Source: Streptomyces sp. NBC_01460
GTDB taxonomy: Bacteria; Actinomycetota; Actinomycetes; Streptomycetales; Streptomycetaceae
Reading direction: 5' to 3'
Length of the DNA: 64,000 bases
Assembly: GCF_036227405.1 (NCBI RefSeq)
Contig: NZ_CP109473.1
Coordinates: forward strand, 1,860,001-1,924,000
Position numbers and translations under genes: made by a program. This document shows, piece after piece, positions 10,952 through 19,524 of the stretch (positions are counted from its first letter, which is position 1; every line of letters begins with the position of its first letter). The notes below the pieces were generated by a model that did no database searches, was not told where the DNA came from, and worked only from the letters and a program-made list of their open reading frames with translations.

Positions 10952-10985
10952 GGAGGGGCCGGGGACAGCTGTCCCCGGCCCCTCC
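10952..10985. terminator. Bidirectional hairpin terminator
   Basis: A perfect 34-base palindrome (arms starting GGAGGGGCCGGGGACAG) between the convergent subtilase and alcohol dehydrogenase genes, ten bases before the latter's stop codon. It should act on both strands. Confidence 0.85.
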
Positions 10986-10994
10986 CGCGTACCG

Positions 10995-12038
10995 CTACGG
11001 CTTGATGAGGACCTTGAGGGCCGTGCGCTCGTCCATCGCCTTGTAGCCGCCCGGAACACCCTCGAGCCCGACGGACAGGTCGAAGACCGGTGACGGGTCG
11101 ATGGTGCCGTCCAGCACGTCGGGGAGCAGCTCCGGGATGTACGTACGCACGGGGGCGACGCCGCCCCGCAGGGCGATGTTCCGGTCGAACATCACGTCGA
11201 GGTCGATCCCGGTGCCGCTGCCGTGCGGGACCCCGACGTATCCGACGGAACCGCCGTCACGGACGATGCCGATGGCCGTGCGCATCGACTCCTCGGTGCC
11301 GACCGCCTCGATCACGCCGTGGGCGCCTTCGCCGCGCGTCAGTTCCCGCACGGCCGCGAGCGCCGCCTCGCCGCGCTCCGCCACCACGTCGGTGGCGCCG
11401 AAGGCACGGGCGATGTCGGTCCGGGCCTGATGGCGGCCCAGCGCGATGATCCGCTCGGCGCCGAGCCGCTTGGCCGCCATGACGCCGCAGAGGCCGACCG
11501 CGCCGTCACCGACGACCGCGACGGTGCTGCCGGGCTTCACGCCCGCGCCGAGCGCGGCGTGGTGGCCGGTGCCCAGGACGTCGGAGAGCGCGAGGAGCGC
11601 GGTGAGCAGCCGGTCGTCGGACGCGGCGGCCGCCGGGAGCCTGACCAGGGTGCCGTCGGCGAACGGGACACGGACCGCTTCGCCCTGGCCGCCGTCGGAG
11701 CCGACCGATCCCCAGAACCCGCCCTGGGGGCAGGAGGTGGTGAGCCCCTCGGCGCAGTACGCGCAGCTGCCGTCGGACCAGACGAAGGGGGCGACGACGA
11801 GGTCGCCCACGGCGAAGCCGTTGACCCCGGAGCCGGTCTCCTCCACGACGCCGAGGAACTCGTGGCCGATGCGCTGACCGGGCTGCCGGGCGGACTCGCC
11901 CCGGTAGGCCCACAGGTCGCTGCCGCAGATACAGGCCCGCAGGACCCGCACGACGGCGTCCGTGGGCTGCTGGACCGCGGCGTCGGGCACCTCCTCGACG
12001 CGGATGTCGTGGGGGGCGTGGATGACTGTGGCGCGCAT
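10995..12038 (-). CDS. Zinc-dependent alcohol dehydrogenase family protein
   Basis: 347 residues, medium-chain dehydrogenase/reductase. Catalytic zinc ligands are the Cys in CICGSD, the His-Glu of GHEFLG and a downstream acidic residue; the structural zinc lobe is reduced to CAYCAEGLTTSC, which keeps three to four Cys. A Rossmann motif VAVVGDGAVGLCG lies at about residue 170. It oxidises an alcohol or reduces an aldehyde using NAD(P); substrate unknown. The sequence resembles streptomycete proteins annotated as IMP-dehydrogenase-like or threonine-dehydrogenase-like MDRs, which is not diagnostic. Transcribed alone. Confidence 0.88.
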   Translation of the reverse strand: MRATVIHAPHDIRVEEVPDAAVQQPTDAVVRVLRACICGSDLWAYRGESARQPGQRIGHEFLGVVEETGSGVNGFAVGDLVVAPFVWSDGSCAYCAEGLTTSCPQGGFWGSVGSDGGQGEAVRVPFADGTLVRLPAAAASDDRLLTALLALSDVLGTGHHAALGAGVKPGSTVAVVGDGAVGLCGVMAAKRLGAERIIALGRHQARTDIARAFGATDVVAERGEAALAAVRELTRGEGAHGVIEAVGTEESMRTAIGIVRDGGSVGYVGVPHGSGTGIDLDVMFDRNIALRGGVAPVRTYIPELLPDVLDGTIDPSPVFDLSVGLEGVPGGYKAMDERTALKVLIKP

Positions 12039-12059
12039 GGGTGGGGATCCTCGATCGTC

Positions 12060-12740
12060 TCAGATTCTGATACTCCCCTCACGGTACGCCCCGGGGGCGG
12101 CGCCGGTGGAATCCTTGGGAACATCGAGCGCTCCCCGGGTGAGCAGGTACTGCGCCCCTGTGTAGGTCAGCATGATCCAGAAGTTGTGGGCGGGCAGCTG
12201 CGGCCACTCCGCGATGCCGGTGGCGATGAGGGCGTCGGAGAACAGGAAGAGGGCGCCTCCGAGGGCCGCGTACCGGCCGAGGACGCCGGCCCGCCACGCC
12301 ATCGCCGTGAGCAGCAGGCTGTAGCCGGTCAGCGGGACGCGCATTCCGCCCGGCAGCCCCGGCCAGAGCAGGACGACGAAGACCACGAGCACGACGGCGT
12401 ACACGAGGCCGGTGACCGGTCGCACGGGGGCACGGCCGAAGAGCAGCAGGTAGCAGACGTGGCCCGCGGCGAAGAGGCCCATCCCCGCGAGGAACGCGGG
12501 CTCCGCGTCGGGCATCAGCAGCACGTCCCCCGCCCAGCCGCAGAGCAGTGCGGCGATCAGCAGCCGGGGACCGCCGCGGGCCGCGGCGTAGCCGGCGAGC
12601 AGAAGCATCAGCAGCGGCTTGGTGGCCACGTGCACGGCGTCCTGCCCGGCGAGGAGCCCGGCCAGATGGACGGCGGAGACGGCCAGGAAGGCGACCAGCA
12701 GAGGGCGTGCGAGCCGGGGTGCGCCGGCGCGGGGGGTCAT
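12060..12740 (-). CDS. Lysoplasmalogenase-like YhhN/TMEM86 family membrane protein
   Basis: 226 residues with about eight predicted transmembrane helices and the acidic intramembrane positions of the YhhN family (GWAGDVLLMPDAEPAFLAGMGLFAAGHVCY and LFLFSDALIA). TMEM86B, the characterised family member, hydrolyses the vinyl-ether bond of lysoplasmalogens; the bacterial homologues are mostly untested. The start ATG at 12740 overlaps the stop of the upstream hydroxylase gene by four bases, so the two proteins are made together and may act on the same lipid (inference). Confidence 0.82.
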   Translation of the reverse strand: MTPRAGAPRLARPLLVAFLAVSAVHLAGLLAGQDAVHVATKPLLMLLLAGYAAARGGPRLLIAALLCGWAGDVLLMPDAEPAFLAGMGLFAAGHVCYLLLFGRAPVRPVTGLVYAVVLVVFVVLLWPGLPGGMRVPLTGYSLLLTAMAWRAGVLGRYAALGGALFLFSDALIATGIAEWPQLPAHNFWIMLTYTGAQYLLTRGALDVPKDSTGAAPGAYREGSIRI

Positions 12741-13654
12741 CCGGTGCGCTCGGTGGCGGCGTGCGGCGGGACGGTGACGGCCGGCGGCCGCACCGGTGCG
12801 GCCGGCGCGGCTCCGACGGCGCGCGACGGCTGCCAGCCCGGTCCCCGGAAGATCCGCCCCGCCCGCTCGCTCCAGGTGGCGGCCGCGCGTACGTCGCGGG
12901 CGATGGCGGCGTACTCGTGGGTGGCGACGCGGAACGGGTTGTGGGTGTCGATGTTCTTGGTGAGCCCGAAGACGGGGCGCTCGGTCTCGGCGGCGAACGA
13001 GCCGAAGAGCCGGTCCCAGACGATGAGGATCCCGCCGAAGTTGCGGTCGAGGTAGCCGCCCTGGGAGGCGTGGTGCACCCGGTGGTGCGAGGGGGTGTTC
13101 AGGACGTACTCGAAGGGCCGGGGCAGCTTGTCGATCCGCTCGGTGTGCACGCCGAACTGGTAGACGAGGTTGGCCGAGGAGCAGAAGGCCAGGGCGGCCG
13201 GGTGGACGCCCAGGGCGATGAGCGGGAGGTAGAACGGCCAGGAGGTGAGCGAGGTCCAGGGCTGGCGCAGTGCCGTGGTGAGGTTGAACTTCCGGCTGGA
13301 GTGGTGGACCACGTGGCAGGCCCACAGGAGCCGGATGACGTGGTGGCCGCGGTGGGACCAGTAGTAGAAGAAGTCCTGTGCGAGGAGCATCAGCAGGACC
13401 GTCCACCACAGGACCGGGACGCGCAGCGGGGTCAGCTCGTGGACGGCCGCGTAGATCGCGACGACGGGTATCTTCCACAGCAGGTCGAAGACCAGGCTGC
13501 CGAGTCCCATGGTGACGCTGGTGGTGGCGTCCTTGGCTTCGTACCCGGCGGCGTCCTCGTCCGGGTGCAGTCGGTAGGACACCATTTCGAGGACGGTGAG
13601 CAGGACGAAGGCCGGGATCGACCACAGCACGACATCGGGCAGGTTCGGCTCCAT
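12737..13654 (-). CDS. Sterol desaturase / fatty acid hydroxylase superfamily membrane protein
   Basis: 305 residues from ATG 13654; a longer open frame to 13777 is rejected because MEPNLPDVV is the natural start of the first membrane helix. The diiron histidine motifs are present: HRGHH, HVVHHSSRKFN and HHRVHH, in the usual order between transmembrane helices. Members are membrane oxygenases that include sterol desaturases, carotenoid and fatty acid hydroxylases and alkylglycerol monooxygenase. Substrate is not determined. Coupled to the lysoplasmalogenase-like gene downstream. Confidence 0.88.
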   Translation of the reverse strand: MEPNLPDVVLWSIPAFVLLTVLEMVSYRLHPDEDAAGYEAKDATTSVTMGLGSLVFDLLWKIPVVAIYAAVHELTPLRVPVLWWTVLLMLLAQDFFYYWSHRGHHVIRLLWACHVVHHSSRKFNLTTALRQPWTSLTSWPFYLPLIALGVHPAALAFCSSANLVYQFGVHTERIDKLPRPFEYVLNTPSHHRVHHASQGGYLDRNFGGILIVWDRLFGSFAAETERPVFGLTKNIDTHNPFRVATHEYAAIARDVRAAATWSERAGRIFRGPGWQPSRAVGAAPAAPVRPPAVTVPPHAATERTG

Positions 13655-13840
13655 GCGAGCACCGTAGAGCCGTCCCGGGTGCCGGGCATAGACGTTGTTA
13701 CCGACAAGTATGTGAGACGGGACGTCATCACCGTTTGGCGGGTTCTGCCAACAGCCCCGCCGCAGGATTTCCGGCACGCACCTGACCGAGCGGGAGGAAC
13801 GAGCTCACCCGGTACCGATGTTGCGCCGATCCGGCCGGGA

Positions 13841-14560
13841 TCACGCCCCCGCCGCCCCCAGGAGCACCCCCGCCGCGTAGGTCACCCCCATGGCCAGCGC
13901 TCCCCCGGCCATGTTCCGCGCCACCGCACGCCCCGCCGCGGCCTCGCCCAGCCGGGCGCTCCCCCAGCCCGTGAGGGCCAGCGCCGCGAGCACGGAGAGC
14001 ACGGTGACGGGCAGGCGCGCCGAGGGCGGGGGCAGGACGATCGCCAGGAGCGGCAGCAGCGCGCCCACCGTGAAGGCGAGGAAGCTCGCTCCCGCCGCGT
14101 GCCACGGGTTGGTCAGCTCGTCCGGGTCGATGCCCAGCTCGACCTCGGCGTGGGCACGGAGCGCGTCCCGCTCCGTGAGCTGGAGGGCGGCCTCCCGGGC
14201 CAGCTCGTTGCTCAGCCCCTTCTCCTCCAGCAGCCCGGTCAGTTCGGCGAGCTCGGCCTCCGGGGTCTCCTCCAGCTCCCGCTCCTCCGTCGCCAGCGCG
14301 GCCTTCTCGGAGTCGCGCTGGGTGGACACCGACACGTACTCGCCGGCCGCCATCGACAGGGACCCCGCCAGCAGCCCGGCCAGGCCGGCCGTCAGCAGGG
14401 TGGAGCGGTCACCCGTGGCGCCGGCCACGCCGACTACGAGGCCGGCCGTGGAGACCACACCGTCGTTGGCACCGAGCACCGCGGCCCGCAGCCAGTTGAG
14501 CCGGGTGCCGAGCCCGCCCCGGTGGGGTTCGTCGTGCGTCTGCGCCTGTGTCTCCGTCAC
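13841..14560 (-). CDS. VIT1/CCC1 family Fe2+/Mn2+ transporter
   Basis: 239 residues. The family signature is clear: the N-terminal helix segment WLRAAVLGANDGVVSTAGLVVGVAGA, the second helix with SMAAGEYVSVSTQRDSE, an acidic cytoplasmic metal-binding domain rich in Glu (about residues 85-150), then three C-terminal helices. VIT1/CCC1 proteins move ferrous iron or manganese out of the cytosol; in bacteria they probably export excess metal across the cell membrane. Divergent from the exonuclease gene. Confidence 0.92.
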   Translation of the reverse strand: MTETQAQTHDEPHRGGLGTRLNWLRAAVLGANDGVVSTAGLVVGVAGATGDRSTLLTAGLAGLLAGSLSMAAGEYVSVSTQRDSEKAALATEERELEETPEAELAELTGLLEEKGLSNELAREAALQLTERDALRAHAEVELGIDPDELTNPWHAAGASFLAFTVGALLPLLAIVLPPPSARLPVTVLSVLAALALTGWGSARLGEAAAGRAVARNMAGGALAMGVTYAAGVLLGAAGA

Positions 14561-14708
14561 CCCGGGAGCGTCTCACCGCGCCCGCCCCGGGCGCATCCCC
14601 GGCCGGCGTCCCCGCCGCCCCTGCCAACTGCTCGCCGACGTCACCGGGTTCGCCGACGACGACGCCCGGATAGGTCGCTGTCGGTCCCGGCCCGTATTCT
14701 CTGTGACC

Positions 14709-15710
14709 ATGCTCGACGACCGTCAGACCGCAGCGCCGTGGCCGGCCGCGTATCCCCAGGGGTACGCGGTCGTCGACGTGGAGACCACCGGACTCGCCCG
14801 CGACGACCGGATAGTGTCCGCTGCCGTCTACCGCCTGGACGCGCGAGGCGACGTCGAGGACCACTGGTACACGCTGGTGAACCCGGAGAGGGACCCGGGC
14901 CCCGTCTGGATCCACGGGCTGACCAGCGACGTCCTGGAGGGCGCCCCGCTCTTCCCGGAGGTCGCGGCACAGCTGTCCGAGCGGCTCAGCGGACGGGTGC
15001 TGGTCGCCCACAACGCCGCGTTCGACTGGTCGATGATCGCCCGCGAGTACGCGCGCGCCGCGGTCACCGCGCCCGTCGAGCAGCGGCTGTGCACCATCGC
15101 GCTCTCCAAGGAGCTGCGGCTCCCCCTGCCCAACCACAAGCTGGAGTCGCTGGCCGCGCACTTCGGCGTGGTCCAGCAGCGCGCGCACCACGCGCTGGAC
15201 GACGCCCGGGTGCTGGCCGAGGCGTTCCGCCCCAGCCTTCACGCGGCGGCCCGGGACGGCGTGCGGCTGCCGCTGCTGGAGTGCCGCCCGCTGACGGAGT
15301 GGTACGACTCCCCGGTCACCCCGCGCTCCGGCTACCGGCCCGCGCCGGCATCGGGCAGCTGGCGCCCCTCGCGCAAGCGCCCCGCGTGCCCCTATCCGAA
15401 CCCCGGGCGGTACGAGTCGGACAAACCACTCATGCAGGGCATGCGTGTGGCGTTCTCCGGAGACACCTCCGTCGACCGGGAGCTCCTGGAGGACCGTGCC
15501 GTGGAGGCGGGGCTCCACGTGGCGACCAGCGTGTCGCGGCTGACGAGCCTGCTCGTCACCAACGACCCGGACTCGGCGACGTCCAAGACGGTGAAGGCCA
15601 AGTCGTTCGGCACGCCGATCCTGGAGGAGAGCGCCTTCACCCATCTGCTGAGGGACGTGGCACCGGCGAGGACGGCCACCGTGCCGAAGCCCTCACCGTC
15701 ATCGGAGTGA
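14709..15710 (+). CDS. DEDDh 3'-5' exonuclease with C-terminal BRCT domain
   Basis: 333 residues from ATG 14709. N-terminal DnaQ-type exonuclease: Exo I is VVDVETTGL (Asp23, Glu25), Exo II is in VLVAHNAAFDWSM, Exo III is HHALDDARVL. A proline/arginine-rich linker follows, then a BRCT domain at about residues 240-315 (GMRVAFSGDTSVDRELLEDRAVEAGLHVATS...LVTNDPDSATSKTVKAK). The layout is that of actinobacterial DEDDh exonuclease-BRCT proteins, presumed to act in DNA repair or proofreading rather than as replicase subunit. Upstream TATTCT at about 14695 could be a -10 box for a nearly leaderless transcript. Confidence 0.9.
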   Translation: MLDDRQTAAPWPAAYPQGYAVVDVETTGLARDDRIVSAAVYRLDARGDVEDHWYTLVNPERDPGPVWIHGLTSDVLEGAPLFPEVAAQLSERLSGRVLVAHNAAFDWSMIAREYARAAVTAPVEQRLCTIALSKELRLPLPNHKLESLAAHFGVVQQRAHHALDDARVLAEAFRPSLHAAARDGVRLPLLECRPLTEWYDSPVTPRSGYRPAPASGSWRPSRKRPACPYPNPGRYESDKPLMQGMRVAFSGDTSVDRELLEDRAVEAGLHVATSVSRLTSLLVTNDPDSATSKTVKAKSFGTPILEESAFTHLLRDVAPARTATVPKPSPSSE

Positions 15711-15773
15711 ACCGGCGGCGACTCGCCCGGCACCCGCTCGCCCGCCGCCGCCCGGCGTCCCACCCTGTGGCGC

Positions 15774-16007
15774 ATGGCACGTTGTGAGGTTTGCGGGAAC
15801 GACTACGGGATGTCCTTCGAGGTGCACGCGCAGGGCGCGGTGCATGTCTTCGACTGCTTCTCCTGCGCCATCCACCGCATGGCGCCCATCTGTGAGCACT
15901 GCCGGGTCCAGGTCATCGGCCAGGGCGTCGAGGTCGACGGTCACTGGTACTGCGGCGGCCACTGCGCCCGCGCCGAGGGAAGGGCGGGCATCGTGGACAA
16001 AGTATGA
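15774..16007 (+). CDS. Small Cys-rich protein with LIM-like zinc ligand spacing
   Basis: 77 residues. I do not recognise a named family with certainty. Potential zinc ligands run through the whole chain: Cys4-x2-Cys7, His24, Cys28-x2-Cys31, Cys40-x2-Cys43, Cys60, His63 and Cys64. The two CxxC pairs that are followed 16 residues later by His24 or Cys60 resemble a tandem zinc finger of LIM type. Bacterial metallothionein is another possibility. It is soluble and short, without a transmembrane segment, and lies between the exonuclease and SURF1 genes, both on the same strand. Confidence 0.75.
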   Translation: MARCEVCGNDYGMSFEVHAQGAVHVFDCFSCAIHRMAPICEHCRVQVIGQGVEVDGHWYCGGHCARAEGRAGIVDKV

Positions 16008-16046
16008 CGGTCCGTCCCGTCCGCACGGGGACCCCTCCGTGCCGCA

Positions 16047-16076
16047 CCCCATGACCCCGGTTGTACGGTCATGGGG
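16047..16076. promoter_or_regulatory. Inverted repeat overlapping the SURF1 start
   Basis: Ten-base perfect arms (CCCCATGACC and GGTCATGGGG) separated by ten bases. The right arm ends on the first base of the chosen GTG start at 16076. It could be a hairpin that masks or marks the start, an operator, or the terminator of the preceding small gene. Confidence 0.5.
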
Positions 16077-16870
16077 TGTACCGCTTCCTGTTGACCCGGC
16101 AGTGGGTGATTCTCGCCCTCCTCGTCCTCGCCATGATCCCCACGATGGTCGAGCTGGGTTTCTGGCAGCTGCACCGGCATGAACACCGGGTGGAGCAGAA
16201 CGCGCTGATCACCCGGAACCTCGAGGCGGACCCGGCCCCGGTCACCCGCCTCACCTCCCCCGGGCACACGGTCCCCCGCTCCGACTACTGGCGTGCCGTG
16301 ACGGCCACCGGGACGTTCGACACCGAGCACGAGGTGGTCGTACGGCGCCGCACCTCCCAGGACGAACGCATCGGCGTCCTGGTCCTGACCCCCCTGGAGC
16401 TCAAGGGCGGCGGCACCGTCCTGGTCAACCGGGGCTGGGTCCCCGCCGCCGACGACCAGCAGGCCTTCCCGAAGGTGCCCGCACCGCCGCGCGGCGAGGT
16501 CACCGTCAAGGGCAGGCTCAAGGCGGACGAGACGACGAGCGCCAGCGGCATCAAGGACCTCCAGGGGCTGCCGGACCGCCAGGTGATGCTGATCAACAGC
16601 GCCCAGCAGGCCCACCTGCTCGGCCGTCCGGTGCTGGGCGGGTACGTCGAGCTCACCGCCCCCGAACCCGCCGACGGCAGTCCCGAGACGATCGCCGCAC
16701 CCGACGACAGCTCCATCGGTCCCCACATGGCCTACGCCGTCCAGTGGTGGCTCTTCGCCGCCGGTGTCCCCGTGGGCTGGGTCATTCTCGTGCGCCGCGA
16801 GAAGCGCGACCGCGAACAGGCCGCCGAGGACGCCGGGGCGGCGGCACAGCCGGAGCCCGCGGCCGCCTGA
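16076..16870 (+). CDS. SURF1 family cytochrome oxidase assembly protein
   Basis: 264 residues from GTG 16076, where YRFLLTRQW gives the usual actinobacterial SURF1 N-terminus; a TTG at 16061 is an alternative. One transmembrane helix at each end (near 10-30 and 225-245) enclosing an extracytoplasmic domain, with the family motifs GFWQLHRHEHRV, Y/WRAVTATGTFD and LVNRGWVP. SURF1 helps insert haem a into subunit I of the aa3 oxidase. No other oxidase assembly gene is nearby. Confidence 0.9.
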   Translation: MYRFLLTRQWVILALLVLAMIPTMVELGFWQLHRHEHRVEQNALITRNLEADPAPVTRLTSPGHTVPRSDYWRAVTATGTFDTEHEVVVRRRTSQDERIGVLVLTPLELKGGGTVLVNRGWVPAADDQQAFPKVPAPPRGEVTVKGRLKADETTSASGIKDLQGLPDRQVMLINSAQQAHLLGRPVLGGYVELTAPEPADGSPETIAAPDDSSIGPHMAYAVQWWLFAAGVPVGWVILVRREKRDREQAAEDAGAAAQPEPAAA

Positions 16871-16943
16871 GGGCACGGACGTCAGCGCCTGTTCGCACCG
16901 GTTCCACTGCTTAGCGGGGCGCAGGTTCGGGAAGACGCCCAGC

Positions 16944-18737
16944 GTGACTCCACGTATCGAGGACTACGCCCTCATCGGCGATCTCCAGACGGCCGCCCTG
17001 GTGGGCAGGAACGGTTCTGTCGACTGGCTGTGCCTGCCCCGCTTCGACTCGGGTGCCTGCTTCGCGGCCCTGCTCGGCGACGAGGACAACGGCCACTGGC
17101 GCATCGCCCCCCAGGGCACCGACAGCACGGACACCTGCACCCGGCGCGCGTACGTGGAGGACTCCCTGGTCCTGGAGACCTTCTGGGAGACCAGGACGGG
17201 CACCGTCAAGGTCATCGACTTCATGCCGCAGCGCGACAAGGCGCCCGATGTCATGCGGATCGTCGAGGGGGTCAGCGGCAGCGTCGACATGAGCTCGGTC
17301 CTGCGGCTGCGGTTCGACTTCGGCTCCGTGGTCCCGTGGATGCGCCGCTCGCACGGCCACCGGGTGGCCGTCGCGGGCCCCGACTCCGTCTGGCTGCGCA
17401 GCGAGCCGGAGGTCAAGACGTGGGGCCAGCAGATGAGCACGTGCTCCTCCTTCACGGTCGCCGAGGGCGAGAGCGTGGCCTTCGTGCTCACCTGGCACCC
17501 CTCGCACTCCCCCCGCCCGAAGCTGATCGACCCCCACAAGTCGCTGAAGCACACCCTCTCCGACTGGGCGAAGTGGTCGGCGAAGTGCACCTACCACGGC
17601 AGGCACCGGGAGGCGGTGCTCCGCTCCCTGATCACCCTGAAGGCGCTGACCTACGCGCCCACGGGCGGGATCGTGGCGGCGCTCACGACGTCGCTCCCGG
17701 AGGAGATCGGCGGCGTGCGGAACTGGGACTACCGCTACTGCTGGCTGCGGGACTCCACGCTCACCCTGGCCGCCATGGTCTCGGCCGGGTACGTGGAGGA
17801 GGCGGCGGCGTGGCGGGACTGGCTGCTGCGGGCGGTGGCCGGTGACCCCGCCGACCTCCAGATCATGTACGGGCTCGCCGGGGAGCGCAGGCTCCCCGAG
17901 ACGGAGCTGCCGTGGCTGAGCGGCTACGAGAACTCGGTCCCGGTCCGTACGGGCAACGCGGCGGTGCGGCAGCTCCAGCTCGACATGTACGGCGAGGTGA
18001 TCGACTCGCTCAGGCTGGCCCGGGACGCCGGCCTCGACGACAAGCCGCACGCCTGGAACCTGCAGCTCAGTCTGCTCGGCTTCCTCGAGTCCACCTGGCG
18101 CGAGCCCGACGAGGGCCTGTGGGAGGTCCGCGGCCCGCGCCGCCACTTCGTGCACTCCAAGGTGATGGCCTGGGTCGCGGCGGACCGCGCGGTCCGCACC
18201 CTGGAGGAGAACCCGGACCTGCCGGGCGACGCCGACCGGTGGCGGGCGATGCGGGACGCCGTGCACGCCGAGGTCTGCGAGAAGGGCTACGACCCCGTAC
18301 GCAACACCTTCACCCAGTACTACGGCTCGCACGAGCTCGACGCCTCGACCCTGCTCATCGTGCGCACCGGCTTCCTGCCTGCCGACGACCCCCGGGTGAC
18401 CGGGACGGTCGACGCGGTGCGCGACGAGCTCGCCCACGACGGTCTGATCCGCCGCTACAGCACGGCGGGCGGATCGGTGGACGGTCTGCCGGGTGACGAG
18501 GGGGCGTTCCTCGCGTGCTCGTTCTGGCTGGTCGACGCCCTGCTGCGGACGGGCCGCAGGGACGAGGCCGAGGTCCTCTTCGAGCGGCTGCTGGACCTGC
18601 GCAACGACGTGGGGCTGCTGGCCGAGGAGTACGACTCGGCGGCCGGCCGCCAGCTCGGGAACTACCCGCAGGCGTTCAGCCACGTCGGCCTGGTGAACAG
18701 CGCGGTCGACCTCGCCGGTGAGGACTTGGCAGGATAG
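16944..18737 (+). CDS. Glycoside hydrolase family 15 protein (trehalase/glucoamylase type)
   Basis: 597 residues from GTG 16944. An N-terminal beta-sandwich domain (about 1-230; starts RIEDYALIGDLQTAALVGRNGSVDWL) is followed by the (alpha/alpha)6 barrel. Family marks are NWDYRYCWLRDSTLTL near residue 262, the probable general acid Glu394 in EGLWEVRG, and a second Glu near 560 (LLAEEYD) with NYPQAFSHVGLV. There is no signal peptide, so it acts on intracellular alpha-glucosides; mycobacterial relatives of this architecture are trehalases, so trehalose is the best guess. Confidence 0.88.
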   Translation: MTPRIEDYALIGDLQTAALVGRNGSVDWLCLPRFDSGACFAALLGDEDNGHWRIAPQGTDSTDTCTRRAYVEDSLVLETFWETRTGTVKVIDFMPQRDKAPDVMRIVEGVSGSVDMSSVLRLRFDFGSVVPWMRRSHGHRVAVAGPDSVWLRSEPEVKTWGQQMSTCSSFTVAEGESVAFVLTWHPSHSPRPKLIDPHKSLKHTLSDWAKWSAKCTYHGRHREAVLRSLITLKALTYAPTGGIVAALTTSLPEEIGGVRNWDYRYCWLRDSTLTLAAMVSAGYVEEAAAWRDWLLRAVAGDPADLQIMYGLAGERRLPETELPWLSGYENSVPVRTGNAAVRQLQLDMYGEVIDSLRLARDAGLDDKPHAWNLQLSLLGFLESTWREPDEGLWEVRGPRRHFVHSKVMAWVAADRAVRTLEENPDLPGDADRWRAMRDAVHAEVCEKGYDPVRNTFTQYYGSHELDASTLLIVRTGFLPADDPRVTGTVDAVRDELAHDGLIRRYSTAGGSVDGLPGDEGAFLACSFWLVDALLRTGRRDEAEVLFERLLDLRNDVGLLAEEYDSAAGRQLGNYPQAFSHVGLVNSAVDLAGEDLAG

Positions 18738-18741
18738 GGCC

Positions 18742-19497
18742 ATGGATCTTGGACTGAAGGACCGTGTGTACATCGTCACCGGCGCGACCCGCGGGCTGGG
18801 AAACGCCACCGCGCGCGCCCTCGCCGCGGACGGCGCGAAGGTGATCATCTCCGGCCGTGACGAGAAGGACGCCGTCGAGGCCGCGGCCGAACTGGGTGCC
18901 GACGCGGTCGGGCTCGGCGCGGACAACGCCGATCCGCTGGCCGCCCGGCGTCTCGTGGACACCGCGAAGGATCGCTTCGGCAGGCTGGACGGCATCCTCA
19001 TCAGCGTCGGCGGCCCCGCGCCGGGCTTCCTCGCCGACAACACGGACGACCAGTGGCAGTCGGCCTTCGAGTCGGTCTTCCTGGGCGCCGTGCGTCTGGC
19101 CCGTACGGCGGCCGAGGCGCTCGGCGAGGGCGGTGTCATCGGCTTCGTGCTGTCCGGATCGGTGCACGAGCCGATCGCCGGTCTGACGATCTCCAACGGT
19201 CTGCGCCCCGGCCTCGCCGGCTTCGCCAAGTCGCTGGCCGACGAGCTGGGTCCGCGTGGCATCCGGGTCGTGGGTGTGCTGCCGTCGCGGATCGACACGG
19301 ACCGGGTGCGCGAGCTCGACGCCCTGTCCGGCGACGCCGAGGCCTCCCGTACGGCCAACGAGGCGCGCATCCCGCTGCGCCGCTACGGCACCCCCGAGGA
19401 GTTCGGGAAGACCTCGGCCTTCCTGCTCTCCCCGGCCGCCTCCTACCTGACGGGCATCATGGTGCCGGTCGACGGCGGGGCCCGGCACGGTTTCTGA
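18742..19497 (+). CDS. SDR-family protein lacking the canonical YxxxK catalytic pair
   Basis: 251 residues from ATG 18742. The Rossmann motif TGATRGLG (about 14-21) and NAG-equivalent region SVGG are present, as is a C-terminal GGARHGF. The catalytic YxxxK, however, reads SNGLR (Ser151 to Arg155), so both Tyr and Lys are replaced, while the upstream LSGS serine is kept. Such proteins form a recognised group of divergent SDRs, but normal ketoreductase chemistry is doubtful. Function unknown; transcribed just after the GH15 gene with only a four-base gap. Confidence 0.88.
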   Translation: MDLGLKDRVYIVTGATRGLGNATARALAADGAKVIISGRDEKDAVEAAAELGADAVGLGADNADPLAARRLVDTAKDRFGRLDGILISVGGPAPGFLADNTDDQWQSAFESVFLGAVRLARTAAEALGEGGVIGFVLSGSVHEPIAGLTISNGLRPGLAGFAKSLADELGPRGIRVVGVLPSRIDTDRVRELDALSGDAEASRTANEARIPLRRYGTPEEFGKTSAFLLSPAASYLTGIMVPVDGGARHGF

Positions 19498-19524
19498 CGG
19501 CCGCCCCGGAGGGCGTCCCGTCAG
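19494..19524. terminator. Hairpin between convergent SDR and AmaP-like genes
   Basis: Outer arms CTGACGG/CCGTCAG plus inner G/C pairs, overlapping both stop codons of the convergent genes. It would stop both transcripts. Confidence 0.5.

Noticed and set aside
12548..15787. Very long open frame (over 1000 codons) on the plus strand crossing several genes
   Set aside because: It is an antisense or out-of-frame product of GC-rich coding DNA. It has no family match, is Arg/Gly/Pro/Ala-rich, and crosses the real minus-strand and plus-strand genes in the same region.
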